Assembly (NCBI GenBank): GCA_016931115.1
Contig: JAFGFM010000203.1
Span: 1 to 61,154 of the forward strand
Source of the DNA: Deltaproteobacteria bacterium
GTDB taxonomy: Bacteria; Desulfobacterota; DSM-4660; Desulfatiglandales; HGW-15
Reading direction: 5' to 3'
DNA: 61,154 nt
Part shown: positions 15,610-24,580 of the stretch, piece after piece
Layout of the letters: each line of letters opens with the position of its first letter
How positions within the stretch are numbered: position 1 is the first letter of the stretch
Made by a program: the position numbers and the translations under genes
Notes under the pieces: generated by a model
Databases searched by the model: none
Told to the model about the DNA's origin: nothing
The model's input: only the letters and a program-made list of their open reading frames with translations

Positions 15610-16086
15610 ATGAAAAAGATGACCCCCTGGGGTGTCGGTCCCAAAATCATGTTCCCAGGTTATGCCATTTTGATTGTATTCTCCTGGCTGCCCATAAAGG
15701 TAAATATCTCAGAAATATTATATATCCCAAGAACTTACCTGACAATCGCAGCAATTATCTTAATCGGTATCGGTATCCTTATACTGGCGGCAGCCAACGC
15801 AGATATACGACAGGCACTGAAGGCAAACAGGCTTATTACGACAGGATTATACTCGCGCATACGAAATCCCATGTATACCTCTCATATATTTTTCATTATG
15901 CCGGGGACCTGCCTTTTAACGAATAATATCGTGGTTTTTCTTTCTCTCCTTTTCACATTTATATTTTTTAATATCCTTATCCCTAAAGAGGAAAAGGACC
16001 TTGAAGATAATTTCGGCGGTGAATATCTGCGATATAAAGCCAGGACCCGCAGGCTGTTACCAAAATTGTTAAAAACCGATAAATGA
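15610..16086 (+). CDS. Isoprenylcysteine carboxyl methyltransferase-like membrane protein
   Basis: 158 residues with about four transmembrane segments. The C-terminal signature IRNPMYTSHIFFIMPGTCLL, followed by IPKEEKDLEDNFGGEYLRYKARTRRLLP, is typical of the ICMT/phospholipid methyltransferase (PEMT) family, which uses SAM at the membrane. Bacterial members have varied substrates. The start at 15610 has GGGAG upstream and lies 4 nt after the acyltransferase stop, which hints at lipid modification. A longer frame upstream lies inside that gene and is not credible. Confidence 0.8.
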   Translation: MKKMTPWGVGPKIMFPGYAILIVFSWLPIKVNISEILYIPRTYLTIAAIILIGIGILILAAANADIRQALKANRLITTGLYSRIRNPMYTSHIFFIMPGTCLLTNNIVVFLSLLFTFIFFNILIPKEEKDLEDNFGGEYLRYKARTRRLLPKLLKTDK

Positions 16087-16097
16087 AAGAAAAATAT

Positions 16098-16136
16098 AAA
16101 GAACACCGGAAAGAGCTTTTCTCCCCGGTGTTCTTT
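16098..16136. terminator. Bidirectional terminator between convergent genes
   Basis: AAAGAACACCGG (16098-16109) pairs perfectly with CCGGTGTTCTTT (16125-16136) and is followed by TT on the plus strand, with an A run preceding that serves the minus strand. It lies between the plus-strand methyltransferase gene and the minus-strand AOR gene. Confidence 0.85.
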
Positions 16137-16159
16137 TTCATTTCCTGTTTATCTGTTAA

Positions 16160-18205
16160 CTACCCCAGTTTACCCCTCTTCTTTAACAGATCTGCAACAT
16201 TTTTAAGCCCCATGCCCTCAAGGGTCTTGCGTGTGGGGTAGCCGTTTTCAGGGTTATACCCCTCAAACTTGTAGAACTTTGTCTTCCAGTCTTCAAACTT
16301 TTTCCTGTCAACCTTTCTACCGGCGCCATTGACATAGTTCCATTCTCCATTTATGTACATGGGCATCTCACTGCCCCTTGAAGGCTGGTCATATATGTAA
16401 TCGGGGAACACCTCCATGTCCCTGTGTCTGCCCTGTAGTACCCAGATGGCCCTGTCAAGGGTATAGATTTTATGTCCGATTTCCATACCATCTGCAAATG
16501 AGAGGTTCTGGCCCGTTACCGCGTTCCAGAATTTTGGCTCCGCTTCCGGCGTGGGGCCTCTCCTGTCTTCAGTGGTGCAGGTAATGCACATGGGCCATCG
16601 CCAGCCGCAGAAACCGCCCGCTCCGATCCAGAATTTTTCATAATGCTTAACCCATGCAACCGATTTGACCTTGCTCTCGGAGTACATCCTCTCTTCACTG
16701 TAATCCGCCATGAATATATCTCCGTTGTAAGGCGCCATGGCATCGGTATAAAGCCTGGCTGCCTGCTCGGCTGTCAGGAAGGGATCACCTGTCCACGCCA
16801 TCCAGTGCAGGGGATAATCGGACATCATGTGCAGCATAAGATCGCGTTCTCCCAAAAGGGACCCATACCCCCATTCCACCTCGATCCTGGCATCGTAGTG
16901 GTCGGAAGTACCCCAGTAGGTCAGAGGAAGTACGCCCTTATGAAGGTCTTCCTCAAGCAGCCCGTATTTTTTGGCGAACCTCGCAGCGCCTTCGGCAAGG
17001 TCATTGCCTATTCCTTTGCGCGATGCCATTGCTTCCATAAGCATGTCAGGAAAACTCTCTGAGTCCCACTGATCAAGAGGAAGATCGCATTCGATCATTT
17101 TGCCTTTTCCCACCAGACCCCTGTCATAAAGATTCTTAAGGTAGTTTTTTGTCGGTATAAGCTGCCAGTGACCGAAGCCGTATTTTTGCATTAGGTCATT
17201 GTTTCTGCGCGTCTTCTTCTGATCTCCGCTGGCCCCTAAGGTTCCGAAGGTCATTGTCCCGCCGCATACGGATTCATTGCTGTCAGAACTTGCAGTTCGC
17301 ATGCGGCAGCCCCGCGGGCACGAAGCGCACGCGGCAGCCCTGGCCGGGACAAGGGGTACCGTACCGTTGGTTGTATTTGCGCCGCTTGGTGCACCTGCCG
17401 ACACCCTGTACATCCCGGAAAGAAACCGGTTACCCTCACGAGGGTTATCTACATTCCACTGAAATTTGTTAAACCACAGACGCGCATCCATAAAAGCCTT
17501 AGGATCAGCAATGGGCACACTCCCTGTTCCTATGGCACTAATGGCCTTGAGATTCTTTGAACCGAATACCCCTCCAAAACCGCACAATGCAGCCTGTGAA
17601 CCGGGTCCCTGAAGCAGGCAGCCAAGACGGCTTTTGGTTTCGCCCGCGGGGCCGCAGCACACCACGGCCGGCACCTGAGTGGAGTAATCATCATCACTTA
17701 CCTCAGCCCATTCACCATGTCTGAGAGAGGGCATTACCCTTCTGGCAATCTCCTGTTGGGTGTCCCATGTATCCATGCCCCATATTCCATTGGCGTCCTC
17801 AATGACCACCTTGTCGTTAATAATATTTATCCAGCAGGGTTTATCTGCCGCTCCTTCCACAACAACACCGTCCCATCCGGCAAATTTTAACTGGGCCGTA
17901 AAGCGGCCTCCAAAGTTGCTATGCCCGAACCATTCTATGGGATAAAGCATTGGGCTTAGCCCCTGTACGTCAACCCTTCCTGAGCCAGGCATAAAGGTGC
18001 CTGAAAAGGGCGATGCAATCATCATGATCAGATTTCTTGGATCAAATGCATCAAATGGGAGCTGATCACCTACCAGATCAAAAAATATGGCTGACCCTAT
18101 CCCGTGGCCGCCGCCAAATGCCAGATATTTTTCTGTCGGAAGGGTGCTGACCGATCTATCAGTCAGGTTTACCCTTGCTATCTTTCCTGTATATCCGCCT
18201 TTCAT
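16160..18205 (-). CDS. AOR-family tungsten/molybdopterin aldehyde oxidoreductase
   Basis: 681 residues, of the aldehyde:ferredoxin oxidoreductase family. The start MKGGYTGKIARVNLTDRSV and the segment LIMMIASPFSGTFMPGSGRVDV are typical of the N-terminal pterin-binding domain. The 4Fe-4S motif is C293-x2-C296-x3-C300 (CASCPRGC), and a distal Cys in MCITC may be the fourth ligand. Enzymes of the group oxidise aldehydes to acids or, in BamB, reduce aromatic thioesters, so the substrate is open. The gene follows a Tat-signal ferredoxin gene after 10 nt, a pairing also seen for E. coli YdhV/YdhY. GGAGG precedes the ATG. It has no signal peptide of its own. Confidence 0.88.
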   Translation of the reverse strand: MKGGYTGKIARVNLTDRSVSTLPTEKYLAFGGGHGIGSAIFFDLVGDQLPFDAFDPRNLIMMIASPFSGTFMPGSGRVDVQGLSPMLYPIEWFGHSNFGGRFTAQLKFAGWDGVVVEGAADKPCWINIINDKVVIEDANGIWGMDTWDTQQEIARRVMPSLRHGEWAEVSDDDYSTQVPAVVCCGPAGETKSRLGCLLQGPGSQAALCGFGGVFGSKNLKAISAIGTGSVPIADPKAFMDARLWFNKFQWNVDNPREGNRFLSGMYRVSAGAPSGANTTNGTVPLVPARAAACASCPRGCRMRTASSDSNESVCGGTMTFGTLGASGDQKKTRRNNDLMQKYGFGHWQLIPTKNYLKNLYDRGLVGKGKMIECDLPLDQWDSESFPDMLMEAMASRKGIGNDLAEGAARFAKKYGLLEEDLHKGVLPLTYWGTSDHYDARIEVEWGYGSLLGERDLMLHMMSDYPLHWMAWTGDPFLTAEQAARLYTDAMAPYNGDIFMADYSEERMYSESKVKSVAWVKHYEKFWIGAGGFCGWRWPMCITCTTEDRRGPTPEAEPKFWNAVTGQNLSFADGMEIGHKIYTLDRAIWVLQGRHRDMEVFPDYIYDQPSRGSEMPMYINGEWNYVNGAGRKVDRKKFEDWKTKFYKFEGYNPENGYPTRKTLEGMGLKNVADLLKKRGKLG

Positions 18206-18215
18206 ATATTACCTC

Positions 18216-19013
18216 CTATTCCTTTGATTCAGGTTTGGGTTTGCTGAAGAAGGGCTTTGGCTTTGCATTCTTCATCATGGGTGGCACGATCCTGCTGTCA
18301 TCCACAAGCCCCAGGTTCAGGTAATTATCATTGCGCAGGTTCACATTATACCCTTCGGTCTCCTTCTGGTCAGGGGTCTCATAAACAACCTTTAATGCCT
18401 GCATGGGGCAGGCTGATACACATGCCTGTTTGCCATTTGGGCCGCCTTTTTCATTCCAAAAGGGGGTATCAATACAGAGGTCGCACTTTGAAGACTTTTC
18501 AGCGATATGATTCCACACTGTCCTGTGTGGCTGCTGCGGACACATCTCAAGGCAGGTCTTGCAGCCTATACATTCCTCCTCATTGATCCTTCTTATGTTA
18601 CCGTTTTCCATGTCAATATAGGCGGCTCCAACAGGACAGTTAATAACGCACGGTGGTGTTACGCATTGCCTGCACACAGCTATCTGGATATCATCAGGGA
18701 ATTTGCCAAAGGAATCCTGGATTATCTGGATGCGTGATAATGAGAGGTTCTGTGCCCCGTAATGGGTCAGGGAACAGGCCAGCATGCAAGTCGTGCAGCC
18801 CATGCATTTCTTGCTGTCATAAACCAGGTAGGCCTTTGCCTCGGGATAGGAGATCTCCTGTTTTTCCGCTGCATTTGCAACCATTTTGCCGGGTGTTGCT
18901 GCAAGCAGCACATCAGCAGCTACAACACTACCGCTGATGGCAAGGAAATCCCGTCTTGTGAATTTCTTCTGCTCCGGTGCTTCTTTTCTGTCAGAGTCTA
19001 ATTTTTTCGACAT
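18216..19013 (-). CDS. Tat-signal four-cluster 4Fe-4S ferredoxin subunit
   Basis: 265 residues with a twin-arginine signal (TRRDFLAISG at about 19-28, then a hydrophobic stretch). Four Cys groups follow: CMGCTTCMLAC, CRQCVTPPCVINC, CIGCKTCLEMC, and CDLC with CVSAC. That makes 16 cysteines for four 4Fe-4S clusters, as in DmsB/HycB-type electron-transfer subunits. It should carry electrons for the AOR-family enzyme encoded just downstream. The Tat signal suggests that the complex, or this subunit, reaches the periplasm, or that the signal is a retained non-cleaved anchor. TatB-like and TatC genes occur at 39123-40270. Confidence 0.88.
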   Translation of the reverse strand: MSKKLDSDRKEAPEQKKFTRRDFLAISGSVVAADVLLAATPGKMVANAAEKQEISYPEAKAYLVYDSKKCMGCTTCMLACSLTHYGAQNLSLSRIQIIQDSFGKFPDDIQIAVCRQCVTPPCVINCPVGAAYIDMENGNIRRINEEECIGCKTCLEMCPQQPHRTVWNHIAEKSSKCDLCIDTPFWNEKGGPNGKQACVSACPMQALKVVYETPDQKETEGYNVNLRNDNYLNLGLVDDSRIVPPMMKNAKPKPFFSKPKPESKE

Positions 19014-19356
19014 AAGATAACTCCTTGGTATAAAAAAGGTTGATTGAGGTGATTTATGTAATGGAAATATAAAACAGAGAATACAAGAAAAGCAAATAAT
19101 ATTAATTCGATCACAGATTAAATTTATTCAAAGACTTTATGGGCAAATTATCACAAAATATCAAGACATTACACATAGATTATCCCTGCCTCAAAAACCT
19201 TGACAGAAAGGCCTCTTCCTAATATATTTCACCATCTGTTTTATACAGGGCGGTCATTCGGGCAGGATTATTGCAATAGGCAAACAGATACAGCAGATTT
19301 TCAAGATAACTCATTAAGCATTAATACAGAGGCGGTACCGGGAAATAGTTGATTTT
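19014..19356. promoter_or_regulatory. Divergent control region, no gene seen
   Basis: A 343-nt gap between the divergently transcribed ferredoxin/AOR pair and the NlpC/P60 gene. It is AT-rich near the ferredoxin gene. A near-consensus promoter for the rightward gene is annotated separately. I found no clear leftward promoter or riboswitch-like structure by eye. Confidence 0.4.
19200..19228 (+). promoter_or_regulatory. Sigma-70 promoter of the NlpC/P60 gene
   Basis: TTGACA (19200-19205), 17-nt spacer, TATATT (19223-19228). The start site would lie near 19235, leaving a 5' leader of about 120 nt before ATG 19357. Confidence 0.6.
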
Positions 19357-20604
19357 ATGAACAGGCTTCTTTCTCATATATCTCAAAAGGTCTTTAAGGG
19401 GCTTCTATATCCATCCCTGATACTTTTTTTCTTTTCTTCCACTATTGAGGCCAAAGGAACCATTGCACAGCAGGTTCCTGAACAGGTCAAATGGCAGGGT
19501 TCATTTGAGGATGAAAACCTTCAGGCGTTGATGAAGAGTTACCTCGGAATACGCTATGTATATGGCGGATCAACAATCAAGGGTTTTGACTGCTCCGGTT
19601 TTGTAAAAGAGATCTATGGCAAATACTTCAGTATTGATCTGCCTCATCAGTCATCACAGCAGTCCAGGTATCCTGAATTAACACCGGTTTCCATTGACGC
19701 CCTTCGCACCGGCGATCTTATCTTTTTTTCAATGAGCGGCAAAAAAAAGAGGATCAACCATGTGGGCATATACCTGTCTGATGGTGAATTCATTCATGCG
19801 GGCAGGAGCACCGGTATTGTGATATCCTCATTAAAAACCTCATACTGGCGCACGAGGGTGGTCAGTTCAAAACGTCTGTCGGATAGAGAAAAATATAGGC
19901 CAGGTGATTTCTTCATAGGTATGGAATGGGTTATCAACTCAGAAGATGTTAACTTTTCGCTGCTGAATGATGAGAGGTTTCATAATCTTTCAGGATCAGG
20001 GTTAGTCAACCATACAGGATACAGCGATATCATCAATATATATAATACCATGGAGTTCGGGTTTACCAGGCAATCACCTTCAAGCCTGACCAGTTTCAGT
20101 TATTTCAGAAGCGCCTTTTTATATGACAGGGATATGCCTGATGGTGCCCATTACATGGATTATGCAGGCATAAGAGATGAGATCAGGCCTGATTACACCC
20201 AGGGGGTGAAGATTTCAGGGAGTTTTAATGTGCACAATAATATCTCCATTATCCCCTCTCTCTCATATTTTGACTACAGCTCTGAGATAGAGAGGAATAA
20301 CCTTCCAAGGCTTGCCCTTGATCTGAACTACAGGCTCTTCTCTTCATCGGATAAATGGTCTATGACAGGCGGGCTGCATATGCCTTTGCAGAAATACCCC
20401 CTGCCAGGGCATGTAGAAGATATATCTGACAATGGCATAGGTCTTTCTTTGACCTATCAGCAAAAACTGACCGATAATATGTCCTTTTCCATAAGCGGAA
20501 GGAACTTCAGCGACAGTTTCCAGGAATTCATGCAGTACCCCTCATCATCAGGCTCAAACAAGGAAGACCGAAATTTCAACTTCAGGTTTAAGATCAATTA
20601 TTAG
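19357..20604 (+). CDS. NlpC/P60 endopeptidase fused to a barrel-like C-terminal domain
   Basis: 415 residues. Residues 1-32 are a signal peptide (ending near TIEAKG). Residues 50-175 form an NlpC/P60 cysteine peptidase that cleaves peptidoglycan stem peptides: catalytic C79 in FDCSGFV, H135 in NHVGIYL and a third polar residue near H147 (IHAGRSTG). From about 190 to the end the sequence is a chain of amphipathic strands with alternating aromatics, closing with FKINY, like an outer-membrane barrel. This second part may anchor the peptidase in the outer membrane. The last 11 nt overlap the convergent transglycosylase gene. Confidence 0.8.
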   Translation: MNRLLSHISQKVFKGLLYPSLILFFFSSTIEAKGTIAQQVPEQVKWQGSFEDENLQALMKSYLGIRYVYGGSTIKGFDCSGFVKEIYGKYFSIDLPHQSSQQSRYPELTPVSIDALRTGDLIFFSMSGKKKRINHVGIYLSDGEFIHAGRSTGIVISSLKTSYWRTRVVSSKRLSDREKYRPGDFFIGMEWVINSEDVNFSLLNDERFHNLSGSGLVNHTGYSDIINIYNTMEFGFTRQSPSSLTSFSYFRSAFLYDRDMPDGAHYMDYAGIRDEIRPDYTQGVKISGSFNVHNNISIIPSLSYFDYSSEIERNNLPRLALDLNYRLFSSSDKWSMTGGLHMPLQKYPLPGHVEDISDNGIGLSLTYQQKLTDNMSFSISGRNFSDSFQEFMQYPSSSGSNKEDRNFNFRFKINY

Positions 20605-22606
20605 TGATGCCTGTTTCATCCCCTATCTTTAAAATAAACGGCAATATCAGCTTCTGTCCGGATGAAAGACGGTTGAAGTCTGTTTCAGGGTTATACTTCT
20701 TTAACAACCAGAAGGGCACCTCGAATTTTTCCTCACACAAAGACCATAGATTGTCGCCTCTTTTTATTATGTATTCTTCTGTCCTTTCAACCTTATAGGA
20801 GGCAAAAAAATCCTCTTCTATCTCTTTGTGATATTCATACCTTCTCTCCTCAAAGCTCTCTTTTGAGACATTGTTAAGGGGTATCTTTATATTCTGTCCT
20901 ATACGTATATTTGCTGACCTTGAAAAACCATTAAGTGTCCTGATCCTCTGACTGCTTGTCTGGAGCCAGCTTGCATAATAACCAAGGTTTTCTTCAGGCT
21001 CTACCTGTATTGTGCCGACAGATTTGCCATTAAAAAGCATGACCTTTTTTACAGAAAAATCGCCTGTCACTATAGCCGGGTTTATTAATACAGTCTCGGC
21101 AACAGAGTCAGGGGGTGGAAGGGCAGCTATTTGAGCGCCTTCAATGGCGGGCGAAATGGGGGTGTCAGGCTTATCAGCAGGTGATGGAGTTTCTGACCTG
21201 CCAGTATCTGAAGGCTTCTTTTCCGGCTCCTGCCTTTTAATGGCCTCTTTCTTAACAGAGGCAGCCGCAATCTTCTCTCCGGCCATGGGTATCCTCAAAT
21301 TCTGCCCCACATATATGACTGCCCTTGAATTGAGATTGTTTGCATCAATAAGCTCCTGGAGTCTTACTTTGTGATTCCTTGCGATCCTGTCAGCAGTGTC
21401 TCCCTTTTTTACACGATAAAAATGGCTGGGTTTTTGTTCCTCTTTTAACAATTGAGCAGGGATATCTATTGAGGCTGCATTGATACCCGATGCGGCCATA
21501 AGCGGCAGAAACAGGCGACTCCCCTTTGGAACATACTTCTGGTTCAAATAGACAGGTTCACGAAGGGCCGGATTCAACTCCTTTATATCGCTTATTGGGA
21601 TTTTATAGTGCCTGGAGAGATCCCCTATTGCGACATTGCCAGGGAGAGCCACCATAACCCTTTTAACCGGATCATCGAGCTTCAGCTCCCCGAAATATTT
21701 CCGGTAATTTGATGCCACCTCACGTGCTGCCAGAAACTCTGAGTAAAAATTTCGTGAGGCAAAACCAAACAGGCGGCTCTCATGCCTGTTGTAGATATTT
21801 TCATACCCTCCCCTTGCTTTTACAGCCCTCTGCATGCCCTGCGTACCGTGGTTATAGGCAGTTATTGCTACCGGCCATGTCCCCAGTATATTAAAATTTT
21901 CCTTTAAAAATTTTGCAGCCGCATGGGTGGCAAGTATGGGATCACGCCGCTCATCCACTGTATAATTAATTTTGAGATATCTTTTGCCCGTGCTATTGGT
22001 AAACTGCCATATGCCTGCCGCACCAAATTTGCTGTATGCATGGTAATCAAAGGAGGACTCCACATGTGGTAGATAGGCCAGGTCCCCCGGTAAACCATGA
22101 TTTTTCAGTATCTCCCTGATTTCATCTATATAAGCCCCTGAGCGGACTACCCCTGCCATAAACCGGTCTTTCTGTCCAAGCTGTGCCCTGACATTATCAT
22201 TCGCATCCTTTAGAAGATGTTTCAGGTTATTGCTGGAAAACAGCCCGTGAATCCGTTTTTCCTCATCTGATGATGGCTTATGACCTGATGCAAGCCTTTT
22301 AAGCATGCCTGAATAATGATCCTTTTTTTTAGCCTCAATGTTTTTGTTGTATTTCTGTGACCCCGGTTCATCCCTGCCCTTTATCTTTATTACCTCATAT
22401 ATAAGGGAGAGGTTCCTTTTGTCATGTATAATCACCTGAGAGGTGGTGTATTCAGAATAAACCTTTTTCCAGAATGCAATATTGGGCTTTATGCTCTCGT
22501 AAACAGGAAACAGTTCATCCCCGTTCTCCTCAGCAGCAGTATTGCCAATGTATAAAAATATGAGCAGGCTGAAAAGGATCAGACCTCTCTTGTAAACGTA
22601 ATTCAT
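20594..22606 (-). CDS. mltD: Membrane-bound lytic transglycosylase with LysM repeats (MltD-like)
   Basis: Cleaves the glycan strand of peptidoglycan to form 1,6-anhydro ends. After a signal peptide (hydrophobic LILFSLLIFLYIG), a GH23/SLT domain spans about residues 160-300: LPHVESSFDYHAYSKFGAAG with catalytic Glu at about 183, then WQFTNSTGKRY and AITAYNHGTQGM. Three or four LysM-type modules follow, including FYRVKKGDTADRIARNHKV and YIIKRGDNLWSLCEEKFEV. The ATG at 22606 starts the signal peptide and has AAAGGGG upstream; a longer TTG-started frame to 22663 would overlap the preceding gene. It is the last gene of the minus-strand block. Confidence 0.88.
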   Translation of the reverse strand: MNYVYKRGLILFSLLIFLYIGNTAAEENGDELFPVYESIKPNIAFWKKVYSEYTTSQVIIHDKRNLSLIYEVIKIKGRDEPGSQKYNKNIEAKKKDHYSGMLKRLASGHKPSSDEEKRIHGLFSSNNLKHLLKDANDNVRAQLGQKDRFMAGVVRSGAYIDEIREILKNHGLPGDLAYLPHVESSFDYHAYSKFGAAGIWQFTNSTGKRYLKINYTVDERRDPILATHAAAKFLKENFNILGTWPVAITAYNHGTQGMQRAVKARGGYENIYNRHESRLFGFASRNFYSEFLAAREVASNYRKYFGELKLDDPVKRVMVALPGNVAIGDLSRHYKIPISDIKELNPALREPVYLNQKYVPKGSRLFLPLMAASGINAASIDIPAQLLKEEQKPSHFYRVKKGDTADRIARNHKVRLQELIDANNLNSRAVIYVGQNLRIPMAGEKIAAASVKKEAIKRQEPEKKPSDTGRSETPSPADKPDTPISPAIEGAQIAALPPPDSVAETVLINPAIVTGDFSVKKVMLFNGKSVGTIQVEPEENLGYYASWLQTSSQRIRTLNGFSRSANIRIGQNIKIPLNNVSKESFEERRYEYHKEIEEDFFASYKVERTEEYIIKRGDNLWSLCEEKFEVPFWLLKKYNPETDFNRLSSGQKLILPFILKIGDETGITNN

Positions 22607-22649
22607 GATATAAAAAACCCCTTTACCTGTGTAAAACGTGTCCTGAAAG

Positions 22650-23048
22650 CTATTCTGTGGCAAGTCTCACTGCTTTCTGAGTGGTGATTGTGAGCCTCTG
22701 AATTAGAGATGAGATAAGGCTTTTCAGCCTTGGGGATATAGATTCATACTCTTTTAACAGGAGCGCTGTATCTAACAGCCCTACCCTTGTCTTTGTTTCC
22801 GCAACTATGGATACATTCCTGGTCGCCCCCTGACCTGCCTGCCAGAGGGTCGCTTCGCCAAATATCTCCCCTTCAGTAAGGGGTGCAATAGTTATCTGCC
22901 CCTTGAGTGTCATTTTTTTTATCTTGACCAGCCCTTCAAGGATGATATAGACCCAGTCGCCCTTGCTCCCCTCCTTGATAATGGTATCACCCTTTTCGTA
23001 TTCTTCTTCCTGGGTAATGTAGGGGTATAAATATTTTTCTATTGTCAT
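22650..23048 (-). CDS. Cyclic-nucleotide-binding domain protein, single domain
   Basis: 132 residues, one cNMP-binding (CAP-like effector) domain: GDTIIKEGSKGDWVYIILEGLVKI, then APLTEGEIFGEATLWQAG with the phosphate-binding-cassette-like GEATLW, then a trailing helix. There is no DNA-binding helix-turn-helix, so it should act by protein contact. It lies 16 nt after a larger cNMP-PilZ protein and was probably produced by duplication of that domain. Confidence 0.85.
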   Translation of the reverse strand: MTIEKYLYPYITQEEEYEKGDTIIKEGSKGDWVYIILEGLVKIKKMTLKGQITIAPLTEGEIFGEATLWQAGQGATRNVSIVAETKTRVGLLDTALLLKEYESISPRLKSLISSLIQRLTITTQKAVRLATE

Positions 23049-23064
23049 AACAGGATTCCTTTCA

Positions 23065-23865
23065 TCAGGGCATCAGGAAAAAGCCCAGGTTTTTTGCCGA
23101 GTGCTCGGAAAGTTCAATAAATGAGACCCCCAGGATACGTGTATCACGGGATTTACCCTCTTTGATGCTCACGAGCCTGCATGAAAACTCTAAATTTCTG
23201 TCATTGGGAAGTGTAGTTGAGATAAGAAATTCCTCGCCTAACCTGTAGGGGAAAACAGGGCTCAATATTGGTCTTATTTCAAGGCCTGCCCCTCCAAGGC
23301 TGATATCCTTAATAAGCCCCTTCATCGTGCTTTTTGAGCTTGAGTAAAGGGGCGTACAGAGGAATGGGAGATTGACCCTCTTCCTGTAATAACGTCTTTT
23401 TGCAGCCCACGGGTCTACCTCTCTCTGATGTTCCCTCTGCTTTATCTTCTGGTCAGTGAGTTTTACTACAAGTTTATTCATCCTGCCAATATGGGTGAGT
23501 GTCTGGTCTGCCAGGTACCTTATTACCGGGGGCATCTGTTCATATTCCATCCTCAAAAGCCTGGGGTGCCATACCTCCACCAGGGTATCCTCAAGTGCCC
23601 TTGCAGAAGAAGACCTTCGTTCCATCATATTTTTATCATTAAGAAAGATCGTTTCCCCTAAAACAGCGCCCTGCCCGATGGTGGCAAGCGGAATAACAGC
23701 ATTATCAGCCTCAGTAAATATGCTTACCAATCCCTCAATTATCTTGTAAATGGACACCCCATAGTCACCCTCCTTTATAATAAGGTCACCCTTTTTATAT
23801 TTAAGGCGGACTATGGCAAGCTCCTCATCTTTGGTTTCATTGCTGTTCATATCAGACCCATTCAA
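23065..23865 (-). CDS. cNMP-binding and PilZ two-domain protein
   Basis: 266 residues. Residues about 20-135 are a cNMP-binding domain (GDLIIKEGDYGVSIYKIIEGLVSIF, GQGAVLGETIFL). Residues about 160-260 are a PilZ domain with the c-di-GMP motifs: an Arg-rich RRYYRKRVNLP (R-x3-R) and DISLGGAGLEI (D/N-x-S-x2-G). It could integrate a cyclic mononucleotide and c-di-GMP signal, for example for motility or surface behaviour. The start may be 23865 or the ATG 15 nt downstream. Confidence 0.85.
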   Translation of the reverse strand: MNGSDMNSNETKDEELAIVRLKYKKGDLIIKEGDYGVSIYKIIEGLVSIFTEADNAVIPLATIGQGAVLGETIFLNDKNMMERRSSSARALEDTLVEVWHPRLLRMEYEQMPPVIRYLADQTLTHIGRMNKLVVKLTDQKIKQREHQREVDPWAAKRRYYRKRVNLPFLCTPLYSSSKSTMKGLIKDISLGGAGLEIRPILSPVFPYRLGEEFLISTTLPNDRNLEFSCRLVSIKEGKSRDTRILGVSFIELSEHSAKNLGFFLMP

Positions 23866-23900
23866 CCCCTGTAATACTTGGATGATTTCCTCCCCCCATT

Positions 23901-24542
23901 TCAGCAGAGGGCATCTACCAGAATCTTTACGTTTTCAGCCTCAGGCGCATATGGCGCCAGCTCAAGAAATTTTTTAAGCGCCTTTTCGCCATCAGAGGGA
24001 AGGCCAAGCCGTACATAGGCATAGCCGGCGTAATAATATGCATAGGCGTTATCAGGATCGATCTTGATCGCCTCTTCCAACTCTGCTATGGCCTTTTTGG
24101 GGTCACCCGTCTCCAGATAGTATCCCCCCTGGCAGACATGTATATCCGCAGGGTCAGCCTTTGCAGCTTTTGCATCCTCTAAGCTCTTGAGCGCCTCAGG
24201 ATATTTTTTGAGTTCAAGGCATATGCGCGTCATCATGATTTCAAGCCTGCCATTATTATGAGGGATCTCCTTTTTTGCATCCTTTATCCCCTTGAAAACA
24301 GCGAGGGCATCTTCATACCTTTTCTGCATATAGAGGGAGAGCCCAAGATAATAGCCTGCCTCTGTATTACCAGGATCGGTCTTCAGCTGATCCCGGAACA
24401 GTTGCTCTGCCTTGCCGAATTCATAGGCATTAAATAATTCTATCCCCTTTTCAGTCTGTGCATACAATGACACCTGAAAGGACAAGATCACTGTTAAGAC
24501 TGCAAACAATAACCATTTGGTTTGGACGGTTTTTTTTGCCAT
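23901..24542 (-). CDS. Exported TPR-repeat protein
   Basis: 213 residues. An N-terminal signal segment (WLLFAVLTVILSFQVSLYAQ) is followed by tetratricopeptide-type repeats, for example FRDQLKTDPGNTEAGYYLGLSLYMQKRYEDALAVF and AIAELEEAIKIDPDNAYAYYYAGYAYVRLG. It is probably a periplasmic scaffold or interaction protein. It belongs to a run of signalling genes and no enzymatic function is implied. Confidence 0.8.
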   Translation of the reverse strand: MAKKTVQTKWLLFAVLTVILSFQVSLYAQTEKGIELFNAYEFGKAEQLFRDQLKTDPGNTEAGYYLGLSLYMQKRYEDALAVFKGIKDAKKEIPHNNGRLEIMMTRICLELKKYPEALKSLEDAKAAKADPADIHVCQGGYYLETGDPKKAIAELEEAIKIDPDNAYAYYYAGYAYVRLGLPSDGEKALKKFLELAPYAPEAENVKILVDALC

Positions 24543-24580
24543 AATGTCTCCATGTTTACAGGTTTATACAGGTAAAAATA

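Noticed and set aside
16643-17062. A 139-codon plus-strand frame inside the AOR gene, and similar long frames opposite dnaK, secD, nifK and alr.
   Set aside because: They are antisense to strongly supported genes, have low-complexity or Ser/Leu-rich shadow composition and no start signals.
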